From contig NZ_BONX01000031.1 of the NCBI RefSeq assembly GCF_016862935.1, positions 122,152 to 186,151 of the forward strand: a stretch of DNA of 64,000 bases, given 5' to 3'. Below are positions 46,684 to 56,204 of this stretch, piece after piece. How positions within the stretch are numbered: position 1 is the stretch's first letter; every line of letters begins with the position of its first letter. A model generated the notes under the pieces. It made no database searches. It saw only the letters and a program-made list of their open reading frames with translations, and was not told where the DNA came from. The position numbers and the translations under genes are program-made. This DNA comes from Plantactinospora mayteni (GTDB taxonomy: Bacteria > Actinomycetota > Actinomycetes > Mycobacteriales > Micromonosporaceae).

Positions 46684-47772
46684 ATGACGGAGACACAGGC
46701 GAAGTCGGGGGCTGCGGGGACCTCGACCAACCCGGTCGACGAGGAGGCCGCCGCCGGCGGTGCACCAGCGACCGGCCGCGCGGCCGTTGGCCGGGCGATG
46801 GTCAGCGCCGACACGCCGTCCCCCAAGTTCACCCGGGCGCCGGGCATGCCGCCGCCACCCGACCAACTGCCCGAGGAGTCGACCACGCCGTCGGCCGGGG
46901 CGGCCGAGGGTGGAAAACCGGCGCCTGCCACGACGGAAGCCGCGACTGCCGCGACGTCTCCGGCGGCGACCGCCGCGGCTTCCAGAGGCAACACCGGGGT
47001 GAACCGGTCCGATCAGGCGGGCAACAGCGATTCGACCGTGACGAGCCGGCTGGAGCAGCCCGGCGACGCGTTCCGTACCGAGCGGATCCCCGGCCGGACC
47101 GATCGGCCGGGTGCCCCAGGTGTCGTCCCCGGCGCCGAAGCGACCCAGCCGATCTCCGGCGGTGCGCCGCAGAGCGCGTTCCGGCCGGGGCGGGCCGGTG
47201 GAAGCGCCCAGACATCGGGTACCAGCCGGTTCGGGCTCGGCGGTTCGGCGGCACGTACCGCGACCGGAGTTTCCGGGGCTGGGGCTGGGGCCGCCGGTGT
47301 CGCCGGCCCGGGCGGGCCCGGTGGCGCCGGTGCGGTCGGCGCGGCCCGGGTGACCGAGGCGGTCCGCGCCGCCCGCAGTACCGTCAGCTCCGCCGCCTCG
47401 CGTGGTCCCCGGCGGGCCCGGCTGAACCTCAAGCGGATCGACCCCTGGTCCGTGATGAAGTTCTCGTTCGCGGTCTCGCTGGTGCTCTTCATCGTGGTGA
47501 TCGTCGCGACCTCCGTGCTCTACCTGGCGCTCGACGCGATGGGCGTCTTCGACAGCGTGAACGGCACGTTGACCGACATGATCAGCGCGAGTGGCGGGCA
47601 GGGCGGCAACACGTTCCAGATCACCGCCAAGGGCGTCATCCTCACCTCGGGTCTGATCGGGCTGGTCAACGTGGTGCTGTTCACCGCGCTCGCCACCCTC
47701 GCCGCGTTCATCTACAACGTCTGCGCCGACCTGGTCGGCGGCGTCGAGCTGACCCTCGCCGAGCGCGACTGA
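46684..47772 (+). CDS. DUF3566 membrane protein
   Basis: A 362-residue protein starting just after the gyrA stop. The first 235 residues are a disordered Pro/Gly/Ala/Thr-rich cytoplasmic region. The DUF3566 domain follows: ARLNLKRIDPWSVMKFSFAVS, a membrane helix (VLFIVVIVATSVLYLAL), an exported loop, then a second helix (GLVNVVLFTALATLAAFIY) ending NVCADLVGGVELTLAERD. The gene follows gyrA in most Actinobacteria (Rv0007 in M. tuberculosis). Its role is not established; position suggests a cell-envelope or division link. A terminator follows at 47796. Confidence 0.9.
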   Translation: MTETQAKSGAAGTSTNPVDEEAAAGGAPATGRAAVGRAMVSADTPSPKFTRAPGMPPPPDQLPEESTTPSAGAAEGGKPAPATTEAATAATSPAATAAASRGNTGVNRSDQAGNSDSTVTSRLEQPGDAFRTERIPGRTDRPGAPGVVPGAEATQPISGGAPQSAFRPGRAGGSAQTSGTSRFGLGGSAARTATGVSGAGAGAAGVAGPGGPGGAGAVGAARVTEAVRAARSTVSSAASRGPRRARLNLKRIDPWSVMKFSFAVSLVLFIVVIVATSVLYLALDAMGVFDSVNGTLTDMISASGGQGGNTFQITAKGVILTSGLIGLVNVVLFTALATLAAFIYNVCADLVGGVELTLAERD

Positions 47773-47795
47773 ACGGTACGACAGCAGCTTCGCCG

Positions 47796-47836
47796 ACGCC
47801 GGGGCGCCGCAAAGCGGTGGCCCCGGCGTTCTTCGT
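47796..47836 (+). terminator. terminator after the DUF3566 gene
   Basis: A perfect 10-bp stem (47796-47805 with 47820-47829) and a 14-nt loop, followed by TCTTCGTT. It separates the gyrA/DUF3566 transcript from tRNA-Ile. Confidence 0.85.
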
Positions 47837-47941
47837 TCCGGTACGGTCTGCGTCATAGCTGGTCGACGGGCCGGGTCCCGTATCGCCGCCCCCGAGTTGG
47901 GATCGGCGTCGGAGGTACGGTAACCTTGCTCGTCGCAACGG

Positions 47942-48015
47942 GGGGCTATAGCTCAGTCGGTTAGAGCGCAGAGCTGATAACTCTGAGGTCGATGGTTCGA
48001 TTCCATCTAGCCCCA
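47942..48015 (+). tRNA. tRNA-Ile (GAT anticodon)
   Basis: 74 nt, cloverleaf complete. The acceptor GGGGCTA pairs with TAGCCCC, the D-arm is GCTC/GAGC, and the anticodon stem CAGAG/CTCTG encloses CTGATAA with GAT. The T-arm is GATGG-TTCGATT-CCATC. The CCA end is not encoded. It is the conserved ileT downstream of gyrA. Confidence 0.97.
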
Positions 48016-48057
48016 CTTCATACCGTCCGACGGCTCGTCGAGCGTGAGGATACGTCC

Positions 48058-48186
48058 ATGTTGAAGAAGATCCTTCTCGTTGTCGGCGTGGTGGGCGTCG
48101 CGGCCCTCGTCTACAAGAAGGTCAAGGAATCCAACGACGAGCGTGCCCTCTGGCACGAGGCCACCACCGCACCCGACCTGCGGTAG
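48058..48186 (+). CDS. DLW-39 family small membrane protein
   Basis: A 42-residue protein: MLKKILLVVGVVGVAALVYK forms one membrane helix, and the tail contains ERALWHEATTA. Small proteins of this form lie between tRNA-Ile and tRNA-Ala after gyrA in many Actinobacteria and are known as the DLW-39 family, function unknown. The ATG at 48058 follows GTGAGGATACGTCC. It is very short, but its conserved location and hydrophobic pattern support it. Confidence 0.85.
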   Translation: MLKKILLVVGVVGVAALVYKKVKESNDERALWHEATTAPDLR

Positions 48187-48234
48187 GGCGTCGAGCGGAT
48201 TGGCAGCATCCCCGGAGGCGGCATCGTCCCGCCC

Positions 48235-48310
48235 GGGGCCGTAGCTCAACTGGCAGAGCACTGCCTTTGCAAGGCAGGGGTTAGGGGTTCGAGTCCCCTC
48301 GGCTCCACCA
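48235..48310 (+). tRNA. tRNA-Ala (TGC anticodon)
   Basis: 76 nt including an encoded CCA. The acceptor GGGGCCG pairs with CGGCTCC (one G-T pair). The anticodon loop TTTGCAA with TGC sits in CTGCC/GGCAG, and the T-arm is AGGGG-TTCGAGT-CCCCT. It pairs with tRNA-Ile as the conserved ileT-alaT couple. Confidence 0.97.
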
Positions 48311-48419
48311 CACACTGCCCTGAGCAGGCGAAACGCTTGATGCAAGATCATCGAGTACAACGTCGGTACAACCGCTACCTGCGGATGTCGTGGCAGAGCG
48401 GGTGCATAGGATCGCCGGC

Positions 48420-49160
48420 ATGGCACCGCGACCTGTTCAGGTGAACATCAAGGCTCTTGATGCCTCGGCGGTCGGCCGATTCTGGGCGGAAGCGCTTGGC
48501 TGGAGTGCTTACAGCCCCGGCGTGACCACCTACGTCGGACCCGCCGGCGGCCTCGTCTGGCCGGACCCGGTCGTACTCGGCATCGACGTCGTTCCCGTCC
48601 CGGAAGCCAAGACAACAACAAAGAACCGCGTGCACCTCGATCTCGCCACCACCTCCGCGGCCCATCAGGCGGAGTTGGTCGCGCGCCTCCAGGCTCTCGG
48701 TGCCACGCCCGCCCAGGTGGGCCAGGGCACAGTGCCGTGGACGGTCCTCGCCGACCCGGAGGGCAACGAGTTCTGCGTACTGGAGCCTCGGGAGATCTAC
48801 CGGGACACCGGGCCGATCGCCGCGGTGGTGGTCGACTGTACGGACCCGCGGGCCATGGCCCGGTTCTGGGGCGAGGCGATGGACTGGACCCTGCACGAGG
48901 TGACCGACGATCAAGCAGCGTTGCGCTCCGCCAAGGGTGTCGGCCCGTACCTCGAGTTCCTCCGTACGCCGGGTGCGAAGACCGTGCCAGACCGCGTCCA
49001 TCTTGACCTGCTGCCGTACCCGGGTGACGACAGAGCAGCGGAGGTGGATCGGCTGCGGGCGCTCGGCGCCACCGACCTCGACCTCGGGCAGGGAGACGTC
49101 CCGTGGACGTGCCTGGCCGACCCGGATGGCCACGAGTTCTGCGTCCTCGCCCTCTCCTGA
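48420..49160 (+). CDS. VOC superfamily protein with two glyoxalase-like domains
   Basis: A 246-residue protein made of two similar halves of about 120 residues. Each has the VOC pattern of an Ala-rich helix (ASAVGRFWAEALGW; PRAMARFWGEAMDW) and an HLDL strand (NRVHLDLATT; DRVHLDLLPYPGDD). Each ends alike (VLADPEGNEFCVLEP; CLADPDGHEFCVLA). The His and Glu positions expected for metal binding occur in both halves. Members of this family are often annotated as glyoxalase-like or antibiotic-binding proteins, so the real substrate is unknown. The start is chosen at MAPRPVQVNIKAL. It is the first accessory gene right of the tRNA pair. Confidence 0.85.
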   Translation: MAPRPVQVNIKALDASAVGRFWAEALGWSAYSPGVTTYVGPAGGLVWPDPVVLGIDVVPVPEAKTTTKNRVHLDLATTSAAHQAELVARLQALGATPAQVGQGTVPWTVLADPEGNEFCVLEPREIYRDTGPIAAVVVDCTDPRAMARFWGEAMDWTLHEVTDDQAALRSAKGVGPYLEFLRTPGAKTVPDRVHLDLLPYPGDDRAAEVDRLRALGATDLDLGQGDVPWTCLADPDGHEFCVLALS

Positions 49161-49291
49161 CGCAGAGCCCTGACAACCCCCCCCGGGACAGGTGAGCCTC
49201 GTACGCCACGACCCCGGTGATGACATCCGGTGGCGTACCGGCCACCCGCGATGACGTGTTTCCTGGTCCGGCTCGGCCCCGGTCCCTCGGC

Positions 49292-49924
49292 TCACATCCT
49301 GGCGGCGATGCGTTCGGCGCCCCGGCCGGAGAGCGTGGCGAGGCCGGCGGCCCGACCGGTGGCCAGCATGAGCAGGTCGGCGACGGGTCCGCGTACCTCG
49401 TCGGGGCCGTCGCCGGCCGACCAGTCCAGGTCGGTGGCGACCAGCCGGGTGCCCCGGAAGCGCTTGCGGGCACCGTAGAAGGAACTGCGTCGGGCGTACT
49501 CGAGGCCGGCGAGCGCGGGCTCCAGGGGCATCTCCCGGAGCCGGCCGAGCGGCCGGGCGATGTCCTGGCCGTGCACCAGCGCGTCGACGAGCGGATCCAG
49601 CAGCCCGGATCCGGGGGAACGTCGCCGGGAGTCCGCGCTCTCCCGGAACTGGGCGACAAGCTCGGCGGGCCCGAACCGGGCAGCCCGGTCCCGCGCCATC
49701 CTGGCCTCCATCCGGTTGAAGTTGCCACCCGAGCGGATCACCCCGACAAGCAGGTCGCGGACGCCTGTCCGGGTGGCGAGTGTCAGGTGCGCCACCACGT
49801 CGTGCACCGTCCAATCGGGACAGAGGGACGTCACCTGCCACTCGTGCGCGTCGAGTCCGTCGAGGAAGCCGGCGAGGCTGAGCCGTTCCGCCCGGGTCCA
49901 CTCGAAGATCTTTTCCGGATCCAT
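49292..49924 (-). CDS. maleylpyruvate isomerase-family mycothiol-dependent enzyme (DinB-like fold)
   Basis: A 210-residue protein starting MDPEKIFEWTRAERLSLAGFL. It shows the DinB/MDMPI helical-bundle pattern with metal-binding His in TVHDVVAHLTLATR and another in LVDALVHGQDIARPLGRL. LCPDWTVHDVVAHL is a hallmark of the actinobacterial mycothiol-dependent family. Substrate is not known; such enzymes use mycothiol in detoxification or isomerisation. The ATG at 49924 is preferred to an upstream start at 49999. Confidence 0.88.
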   Translation of the reverse strand: MDPEKIFEWTRAERLSLAGFLDGLDAHEWQVTSLCPDWTVHDVVAHLTLATRTGVRDLLVGVIRSGGNFNRMEARMARDRAARFGPAELVAQFRESADSRRRSPGSGLLDPLVDALVHGQDIARPLGRLREMPLEPALAGLEYARRSSFYGARKRFRGTRLVATDLDWSAGDGPDEVRGPVADLLMLATGRAAGLATLSGRGAERIAARM

Positions 49925-50030
49925 CCGCGACTTCCTCCCTCGGTGGCGTACGCCTTTCGCAGAGGTCGGAGCAGGCCGTCCCGTCTCGACATGCCCCACG
50001 AATCACACCACCGGATGTTCCCGTCGGGAA

Positions 50031-51284
50031 CTATCGGCCGTCCGAGGTCAGCCGGGCCGCCTGGTTCTGAAGGTACTGCTGTTCCGGCAGGCTGGTGGTC
50101 AGCCGGGCGGCGGTCAGATAGCAGGCGCGGGCACCCTCGTGGTCACCGGCCAGCTCCAGCAGGTGTGCCCGGACCGCTGACAGGCGGTGGTGCCGGGCCA
50201 CCCGCTCGTCGGCGTCGAGCGGTGCGAGCATGGCCAGTCCGGCCTGCGGTCCCTGGACCATCGCCGCCGCCACCGCGTGGTTGAGCGTCACCATCGGGTT
50301 CGGCGCCAGGCGTTCGAGGAGTTGGTAGAGCGCGAGGACCTGCCGCCAGTCGGTCTCCTCCGCACGGGCCGCCTCCGCGTGTACGGCGGCGATCGCGGCC
50401 TGGACCTGGTACGGCCCGAGCGGCGCGCGGGAGAGCGTACGCGTGATCAGCGCGATCCCCTCGTCGACGTACGCCCGGTTCCACCTGCTCCGGTCCTGCT
50501 CGGCCAGCGGCACCAGGCTGCCGTCCGGGCGGGTACGTGCCGGACGCCGCGCGTCGGTGAGCAGCATCAATGCGAGGAGCCCGGCGACCTCCCCGTCGTC
50601 GGGCAGTATCCGGGTGACGGTCCGGGTCAGCCGGATCGCCTCGGCGGCCAGGTCGGCCCGGTGCACGTCCGGGCCGGCCGTGGCCGTGTAGCCCTCGTTG
50701 AAGATCAGGTACAGCACGTGCAGTACCGCCCGGAACCGCTCCGGCCGCTCCTCCTCCGGCGGCGGTTGGAACCGGGCCCCGGCCGCCTTGATCCGCTGCT
50801 TGGCGCGGCTGATCCGCTGCGCCATGGTCGCCTCGGGGACGAGGAACGCCCGGGCGATCTCGGCGGTGGTCAGGCCGCCGACAGCCCGTAGGGTCAGCGC
50901 GATCTGGGACGCCGGGCTGAGGCTCGGGTGGCAGCAGAGCACCAGCAGGGTCAGTGTGTCGTCCGTACCCCGCAGGTCGGCGATGTCGGCGGCGGGCGCG
51001 AACAGCTCGTCCGGCACGGTGTGGGACGCCACCGTCGCCTCCCTGCGCCGGCGGGCCAGCTCGCTGCGCAGTTCATCGGTGAGCCGGCGGGAGGCGACCC
51101 GGATCAACCAGCCGAGCGGACTTTCCGGTACCCCGCTGCCGGGCCACTGTGTCGTGGCGGCCAGCAGCGCCTCCTGGACGGCATCCTCGGCGGCCTCGAA
51201 GTTCCCGTAGTGCCGGACGAGCGCGGCGAGGACCCGCGGCGCCAGCCGGCGCAGCAGATCCTCGGTGCCGTTCTCAGGCTGCAC
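50031..51284 (-). CDS. ECF42-like sigma factor with C-terminal TPR-like extension
   Basis: A 417-residue protein. Sigma region 2 is at about 10-85 (VRHYGNFEAAEDAVQEALLAAT). Region 4 is at about 125-170 (LSPASQIALTLRAVGGLTTAE; FLVPEATMAQRISRAKQRI). A helical extension of about 240 residues follows, with LYLIFNEGYTATAG, the EQDRSRWNRAYVDEG motif, and YQVQAAIAAVHAEAARAEETDW. This architecture defines the ECF42 group, usually encoded beside a DGPF (YCII-like) protein and regulated through the C-terminal extension. Such a partner lies 15 bp upstream on the same strand. No classical anti-sigma gene is present. Confidence 0.93.
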   Translation of the reverse strand: MQPENGTEDLLRRLAPRVLAALVRHYGNFEAAEDAVQEALLAATTQWPGSGVPESPLGWLIRVASRRLTDELRSELARRRREATVASHTVPDELFAPAADIADLRGTDDTLTLLVLCCHPSLSPASQIALTLRAVGGLTTAEIARAFLVPEATMAQRISRAKQRIKAAGARFQPPPEEERPERFRAVLHVLYLIFNEGYTATAGPDVHRADLAAEAIRLTRTVTRILPDDGEVAGLLALMLLTDARRPARTRPDGSLVPLAEQDRSRWNRAYVDEGIALITRTLSRAPLGPYQVQAAIAAVHAEAARAEETDWRQVLALYQLLERLAPNPMVTLNHAVAAAMVQGPQAGLAMLAPLDADERVARHHRLSAVRAHLLELAGDHEGARACYLTAARLTTSLPEQQYLQNQAARLTSDGR

Positions 51285-51299
51285 AGCCGGGTCCGGTCG

Positions 51300-51698
51300 T
51301 CACATCTCCTGGCCGGACCGTTCCATGAGCGCGCGTACCTCCACGGCACCGCCGAACCGGGTGTCCGGGAACCGCGCGGCGATCTCGGTCGCCCGTTCCA
51401 GGCTCTCGCAGTCGACGACGAAGTATCCGGCGAACTGCTCCTTGGCCTCGACGAACGGTCCGTCGGTGACCGCCGGTACGCCGTCGCGTACCCGGACGGT
51501 CCGGGTCTGGGCCGGATCCGGCAGCGCCTCCGCGGTCACCAGTTCACCCGACTCGACGATCTCCGTCAGCAACGTCTCGAACTCCCGGGACAGCTCGGCC
51601 CGCTCCTCGGACGACATCGCCAGCGCCGCCGCCGTACGCAGGAAGGTCGGATGCCCCCAGTTTTCCGGGTTGCTGTGGATCAGCAGCAGGTACTTCAT
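51300..51698 (-). CDS. YCII-related DGPF-domain protein, partner of ECF42-like sigma
   Basis: A 132-residue protein beginning MKYLLLIHSNPENWG. The DGPF motif is intact (VTDGPFVEAKEQFAGYFVVDC), followed by a ferredoxin-like end (ALMERSGQEM). Small DGPF proteins are the regular target and neighbour of ECF42 sigma factors, and their biochemical function is not established. It precedes the sigma gene in the same operon. On the minus strand TGTCGA (51773-51778), then 17 bp, then CGATC lies upstream and may be the autoregulated promoter. Confidence 0.93.
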   Translation of the reverse strand: MKYLLLIHSNPENWGHPTFLRTAAALAMSSEERAELSREFETLLTEIVESGELVTAEALPDPAQTRTVRVRDGVPAVTDGPFVEAKEQFAGYFVVDCESLERATEIAARFPDTRFGGAVEVRALMERSGQEM

Positions 51699-51854
51699 CG
51701 TCGACTCCTCACCTCTCCGGTGCCTCGATGTCGGCCACCGTCACCTCCGAGATCGGAGCGGAGCACCGCGCCTCGACAATTCTGGCCGTTCTGCGCGGGG
51801 CGGGCCGCCGTGCGGAGGCCGCGCCGAGCGCGCGAGAGGTCGGGACGACCGGGC

Positions 51855-53738
51855 TCAGTCGCAGTACTCGAAGGGGCTGTTGTAGCTGGCCCCGCCGGTC
51901 GACCCGCCCCACTTGACGCAGGTCCCGGTGGCCTTGGCCCGTACCGGACCCGCGTAGTACTGGAACGCGCCGCTGTCGGTCTGCCGGCTGCCGCCCTGCA
52001 CCTCCAGGTACGCCGAGACCTGGCTCGCCTTGCCGACGGAACTGGTCTTGAGGGCGACCGTGCAGTTGTTGCCGTTGCCGGCGTTGTAGAGCAGGTACAC
52101 CCGGGCAAGCTGGGCGCCGTTCGAGCCGTTCAGGGTCGCCGAGTCGATGACCTTGTACCCGCTGCCGCAGACCTCGCCCGGCGTGTACGGGTTCTTCTCG
52201 GGCTCGGGGCGGGGCGCGGTGGGCTCCGGGGCCGGCTTCCCGCCACCGCCCGGCTGGGTCGGTTGGGCATCCGCCGAGCGATCCGGGGTGCCGGGCGTGC
52301 TCGTCGTCGGATTCGGTCCGGCGGTCGCGGTCGCCTGGGCTGCCGGCTTGGTCTCCTCGACCCCGACCCCCGGCTCCGCGCTGGTCGAGGTGCCGATCCG
52401 GGCCTGGTTCTGCGGATCCGCGTTCGTCTCCTCCGGGTCGGGCCGGAGGAACAGCATCGCGACCAGGCCGACCACCGCGACGACGACGATGACCGCCACC
52501 CCGGCCAGTACGGCGGTGCCGCGCCGGTTGCCGCCGGTGCCGGTCGGGTCGACCAGGCCGGGTCCGGTGGGCAGGGTTGGTCCGGTGTGGCCGGTCCCGG
52601 TCGGCCAGCCCGGTGGCCCGGCCGGCGGTCGCGACCGTCCCGGCGAATAGGCCGCAGCCGGAGACCCCGGAGACCCCGGCGGTACGAAGGCGCCGGCCCC
52701 CGGTGCGGGCGACCCCGGCGAACCGAAGGCTCCGGCCGGCGATGCGGCTGGTGACAGCGGCACCGTGGGCAGCGACCCGGCTGGCGGCAGCGGGATGGTC
52801 GACTGCGGCATGGTCGACTGCGGGGGCGGGCCGGCGGGCAACGGCACGGTCGAGAAGGACGAGATGGCCAGCTCGGCGGCGTGGGCGGCCTCGGCGAACG
52901 CCGCCGCGCTCGGGTACCGGTCGGCCGGCTCCTTGGCCAGGGCCCGGTTGATCAGCATCGCCACCGGGACCGGTACGTCCGGCGGCAGCGCCGGCGGCGC
53001 GTCCTGGAGGTGCTGCGTCACGATGTGCAGCGGGTTGGTGCCGGTGAACGGCGGCCGACCGGTCAGGCAGGAGTACGCGACCGCGCCGAGCGCGTACACG
53101 TCGGTCGCCGCCGAGACGGGACGGCCGGCGATCTGCTCCGGGGCCATGTAGTGCGCGGAGCCGAGCACGATGTTGCTGGCGGTGATGCTGGTCACGTTTG
53201 CCGACCGGGCCACCCCGAAGTCGACCAGTACGACGGAACCGTCCGGCTGGACCAGCAGGTTGCTCGGCTTGACGTCCCGGTGCACGATGCTGGCCTGGTG
53301 CGCGACGTGCAGCGCCTGCGCGGCCTGGGTCAGCACGGAGAGGGTCTCGGCGATGCCGAGCCGGCCGAGCTGTCGGATCCGCTTCGACAGCGACATCCCG
53401 TCGATGAACTCCATCACCAGGTAGTCCACCCGGCGGCCGTCGACCACCGCGTCCTCGCCGTAGTCGTAGACGCCGACGATGCCGGGGTGCCGCAGCGCCG
53501 CCATCAGGTGGGCCTCGGTGCGGAACCGGGTGATGAACTCGGTATCCGAGACCAGCGCCGGCAGCAGTACCTTCACCGCGACCCGCCGCTTCAACAGCGT
53601 GTCGGTGGCGGACCAGACGTCTCCCATGCCGCCGGTCGCGATCCGGTTGTCGAGCAGGTAGCGGTCGGTGAGCACGACTCCCGGAGACAGCATTCGATCA
53701 CCGTACCCGTCGTCGGGCGGCCGGTCGGCGGTGGTCAC
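51855..53738 (-). CDS. receptor-type Ser/Thr protein kinase (PknB-like)
   Basis: A 627-residue kinase with all catalytic motifs: [25 protein letters not shown] (Gly loop and Lys), [20 protein letters not shown] and HYMAPEQ. The kinase domain spans about 22-285. A Pro/Gly/Ala-rich linker leads to one membrane helix (about 405-428, [21 protein letters not shown]). The exported part (about 520-627) has four Cys (in VCGSGYK, NCTVAL, TCVKWG and YCD), likely two disulfides, and a beta-sandwich feel, and may sense a wall component. No PASTA repeats are present. The GTG at 53738 is used; ATG at 53693 is an alternative. Confidence 0.95.
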   Translation of the reverse strand: MTTADRPPDDGYGDRMLSPGVVLTDRYLLDNRIATGGMGDVWSATDTLLKRRVAVKVLLPALVSDTEFITRFRTEAHLMAALRHPGIVGVYDYGEDAVVDGRRVDYLVMEFIDGMSLSKRIRQLGRLGIAETLSVLTQAAQALHVAHQASIVHRDVKPSNLLVQPDGSVVLVDFGVARSANVTSITASNIVLGSAHYMAPEQIAGRPVSAATDVYALGAVAYSCLTGRPPFTGTNPLHIVTQHLQDAPPALPPDVPVPVAMLINRALAKEPADRYPSAAAFAEAAHAAELAISSFSTVPLPAGPPPQSTMPQSTIPLPPAGSLPTVPLSPAASPAGAFGSPGSPAPGAGAFVPPGSPGSPAAAYSPGRSRPPAGPPGWPTGTGHTGPTLPTGPGLVDPTGTGGNRRGTAVLAGVAVIVVVAVVGLVAMLFLRPDPEETNADPQNQARIGTSTSAEPGVGVEETKPAAQATATAGPNPTTSTPGTPDRSADAQPTQPGGGGKPAPEPTAPRPEPEKNPYTPGEVCGSGYKVIDSATLNGSNGAQLARVYLLYNAGNGNNCTVALKTSSVGKASQVSAYLEVQGGSRQTDSGAFQYYAGPVRAKATGTCVKWGGSTGGASYNSPFEYCD

Positions 53739-53765
53739 CGCCGTGACCGGCCGCTGGCGTACGGG

Positions 53766-54743
53766 TCAGAAGCCTTCCGGGGCGTGCGGTACGTAGTGCT
53801 CGGCGAGCCGGCGCAGCTCGTCCTCGCCGAGCGTCAGCTCGACCGCGGCGACCGCGTCGGTGATGTGTCCGGGCTTCGTCGCCCCGACGATCGGGGCGGT
53901 CACCGCCGGTTGGTGCAGCAGCCAGGCGAGCGCGACCTGGGCCCGGGGAACGCCGAGTTCACCGGCCACCTCGGCGACCGCGCCGACCACCCGCCGGTCG
54001 GCCTCCTCGGCCTGCTTGTAGAGGGTGCCGCCGAAGTTGTCCGTCTCGCTGCGCGCGGTGCTGACCTCCCAGTCCCGGGTCAGCTTCCCCCGGGCCAGCG
54101 GGCTCCAGGGCAGTACCCCGACGCCCTGGTCGAGGCAGAACGGAAGCATCTCCCGCTCCTCCTCCCGCATGATCAGGTTGTACTGGTCCTGCATCGACAC
54201 GAACCGGGTCCAGCCGTTCAGGTCGGCGGTGTACTGCGCCTGCACGAACTGCCAGGTCCACATCGAGGACGCGCCGAGATAGCGCACCTTGCCGGCCCGT
54301 ACCAGGTCGTGCAGCGCCTCCATCGTCTCCTCGATCGGCACCTCCGGGTCGTACCGGTGGATCTGGTAGAGGTCGATGTAGTCGGTGCCGAGCCGGCGCA
54401 GGCTCTCGTCGACCTGGGTGAGGATCGCCGCCCGGGACAGCCCGCCGCCGTTCGGCCCCGGACCCAGCCGGCCGTGCACCTTGGTGGCGATGACCACCTC
54501 GTCCCGCCGGGCGAACTCGCCGAGCAGCCTGCCGGTGATCTCCTCGCTGCTGCCGAGGGAGTAGACGTTGGCGGTGTCGAAGGTGGTGATCCCGGCCTCG
54601 ATCGCCTGCCGGACGAAGGGCCGCGCCTCGTCCAGACCGACCGACCAGGAGTGGGTGCCGCGCTCCGGGTCGCCGAAGCTCATGCAACCGAGGACGACGC
54701 TCGACACTTCCAGTCCCGAGCCGCCCAGCCGTACGTACCGCAT
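53766..54743 (-). CDS. aldo/keto reductase
   Basis: A 325-residue TIM-barrel NADPH oxidoreductase. The catalytic tetrad is visible: Asp and Tyr in TFDTANVYSLGSSEE, Lys in VVIATKVHG and His in YQIHRYDPEV. Cofactor-loop sequence near PIVGATKPGHI is also typical. It resembles the YajO/PdxI-like AKR group. Its ATG overlaps the stop of the ECF42-like sigma gene by one base (TGATG), so it is translationally coupled to that sigma factor and is a likely part of its regulon. Confidence 0.93.
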   Translation of the reverse strand: MRYVRLGGSGLEVSSVVLGCMSFGDPERGTHSWSVGLDEARPFVRQAIEAGITTFDTANVYSLGSSEEITGRLLGEFARRDEVVIATKVHGRLGPGPNGGGLSRAAILTQVDESLRRLGTDYIDLYQIHRYDPEVPIEETMEALHDLVRAGKVRYLGASSMWTWQFVQAQYTADLNGWTRFVSMQDQYNLIMREEEREMLPFCLDQGVGVLPWSPLARGKLTRDWEVSTARSETDNFGGTLYKQAEEADRRVVGAVAEVAGELGVPRAQVALAWLLHQPAVTAPIVGATKPGHITDAVAAVELTLGEDELRRLAEHYVPHAPEGF

Positions 54744-56077
54744 CAGTACTCCTCGCCTCGTCCGTAGTCGTTCGCGTACTGCACCGGCGAGCCGTCGGCC
54801 GCCGGCGTCGAGAGCCGTTCCGCACAGGCGTCGGCCCGCTCCCGCAGCAGAGTCCGCTCCCGGCCGTTGCGGGTCAGCGCGGCGGCGTGGCTGAACTCGG
54901 CCCGCGCCTCGGCCAGCCGGCCGATCTTCTCCAGCAGGTCACCCCGGACGCTCGGCAGCAGGTGGTAGCCGGCCAGTGCCGGATCGTCGCGCAGCGCGTC
55001 GACCAGGGCCAGCCCGGCGGCCGGCCCGTACGCCATGCCGAGCGCGACCGCCCGGTTCAGTTCGACCACCGGGGAGGGGGTCAACGCGGCCAGCGTCCCG
55101 TAGAGCGCGGCCATCCCGACCCAGTCGGTCTGCTCGGCGGTACGCGCCCGGGCGTGGCAGGCGGCGATGGCGGCCTGTACCGCGTACGGGCCGGCTGGGC
55201 GGCCGGCGGAGTGTGCCCGGTCCAGCGCGGCCAGGCCACGGCGGATGAAGAGCTGGTTCCACCGGCTCCGGTCCTGGTCGAGCAGGCGGATCGGTGAGCC
55301 GTCCGGGCCGGTGCGGGCGGCCGACCGGGACGTCTGGATCTCCATCAACGCGACCAGCCCGTGCACCTCGGGCTCGTCCGGGGCCAGTCCGGCCAGCACC
55401 CGGCCGAGCCGCAGCGCCTCGGCACACAACTCCGGCCGCATCCAGTCGTCGCCCTCGGTGGCCGAGTAGCCCTCGTTGAAGATCAGGTAGATGACCTCCA
55501 GTACCGAGCCGAGCCGGGCCTCCCGGTCGGCGCCCTCCGGCACCTCGAACGGGACCTTCGCGTCGGCGAGGGTCCGCTTGGCCCGGACGATGCGCTTGGC
55601 GACGGTCGGCTCGGGTACCAGGAATCCCCGGGCGATCTCGTCGGTGGTCAGCCCGCCGACCAACCGGAGGGTGAGCGCCACCCGCGCCTCGGCCGAGAGC
55701 ACCGGATGGCAGGCCACGAAGATCAGCCGCAGGACGTCGTCCTCGATCTGCTCCTCGGCCGCCGCGTCGAGTGCGGAGGTGCCGTCCGCCGCCCCGGTCT
55801 CCAGCTCCCGGCCGAGCTGGGCGAGCTTCCGGTCGTACCGTTCCCGGCGGCGCAGCAGGTCGACCAGCCGCCGCTTGGCGACGGTCATCAGCCAGGCACC
55901 CGGATTCTCCGGCACCCCGGCCGACGGCCACTGCTCCAGTGCGGCGACCAGCGCGTCCTGGGCCAACTCCTCGGCCAGGCCGACGTCCCGGACCAGCCGG
56001 CCGAGCCCGGCGACCAGCCGCGCCGACTCGATCCGCCAGACGGCTTCCACAGCACGCTGGGTCTCGGTCGCCGGCAC
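54743..56077 (-). CDS. second ECF42-like sigma factor
   Basis: A 444-residue sigma factor of the same type as that at 50031. Region 2 reads DVGLAEELAQDALVAALEQW, and region 4 reads LSAEARVALTLRLVGGLTTDE and FLVPEPTVAKRIVRAKRTL. The long helical extension has IYLIFNEGYSATEGDDW, LLDQDRSRWNQLFIRRG and YAVQAAIAACHARARTAEQTDW. The two proteins align throughout but differ at many positions, so they are old paralogues and not a recent copy. The GTG at 56077 is the first start after the conserved boundary. The DGPF partner lies 127 bp upstream, and an aldo/keto reductase follows. Confidence 0.92.
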   Translation of the reverse strand: MPATETQRAVEAVWRIESARLVAGLGRLVRDVGLAEELAQDALVAALEQWPSAGVPENPGAWLMTVAKRRLVDLLRRRERYDRKLAQLGRELETGAADGTSALDAAAEEQIEDDVLRLIFVACHPVLSAEARVALTLRLVGGLTTDEIARGFLVPEPTVAKRIVRAKRTLADAKVPFEVPEGADREARLGSVLEVIYLIFNEGYSATEGDDWMRPELCAEALRLGRVLAGLAPDEPEVHGLVALMEIQTSRSAARTGPDGSPIRLLDQDRSRWNQLFIRRGLAALDRAHSAGRPAGPYAVQAAIAACHARARTAEQTDWVGMAALYGTLAALTPSPVVELNRAVALGMAYGPAAGLALVDALRDDPALAGYHLLPSVRGDLLEKIGRLAEARAEFSHAAALTRNGRERTLLRERADACAERLSTPAADGSPVQYANDYGRGEEY

Positions 56078-56204
56078 AGCTACCCATCTAACACCCGTCC
56101 CCGGACGCCGGGCCAACTCCGACCGGGGCCGGCCGGGCCGCCGGCGCCACCTCCGCCGGCCCGCCCGGCCCACCGCCGGTCACCCGATCTCCCGGGTACG
56201 CCGG

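Noticed and set aside
48311..48419. Possible integration (att) site after tRNA-Ala
   Set aside because: No repeated tRNA 3' end, integrase or phage gene is seen in the window.
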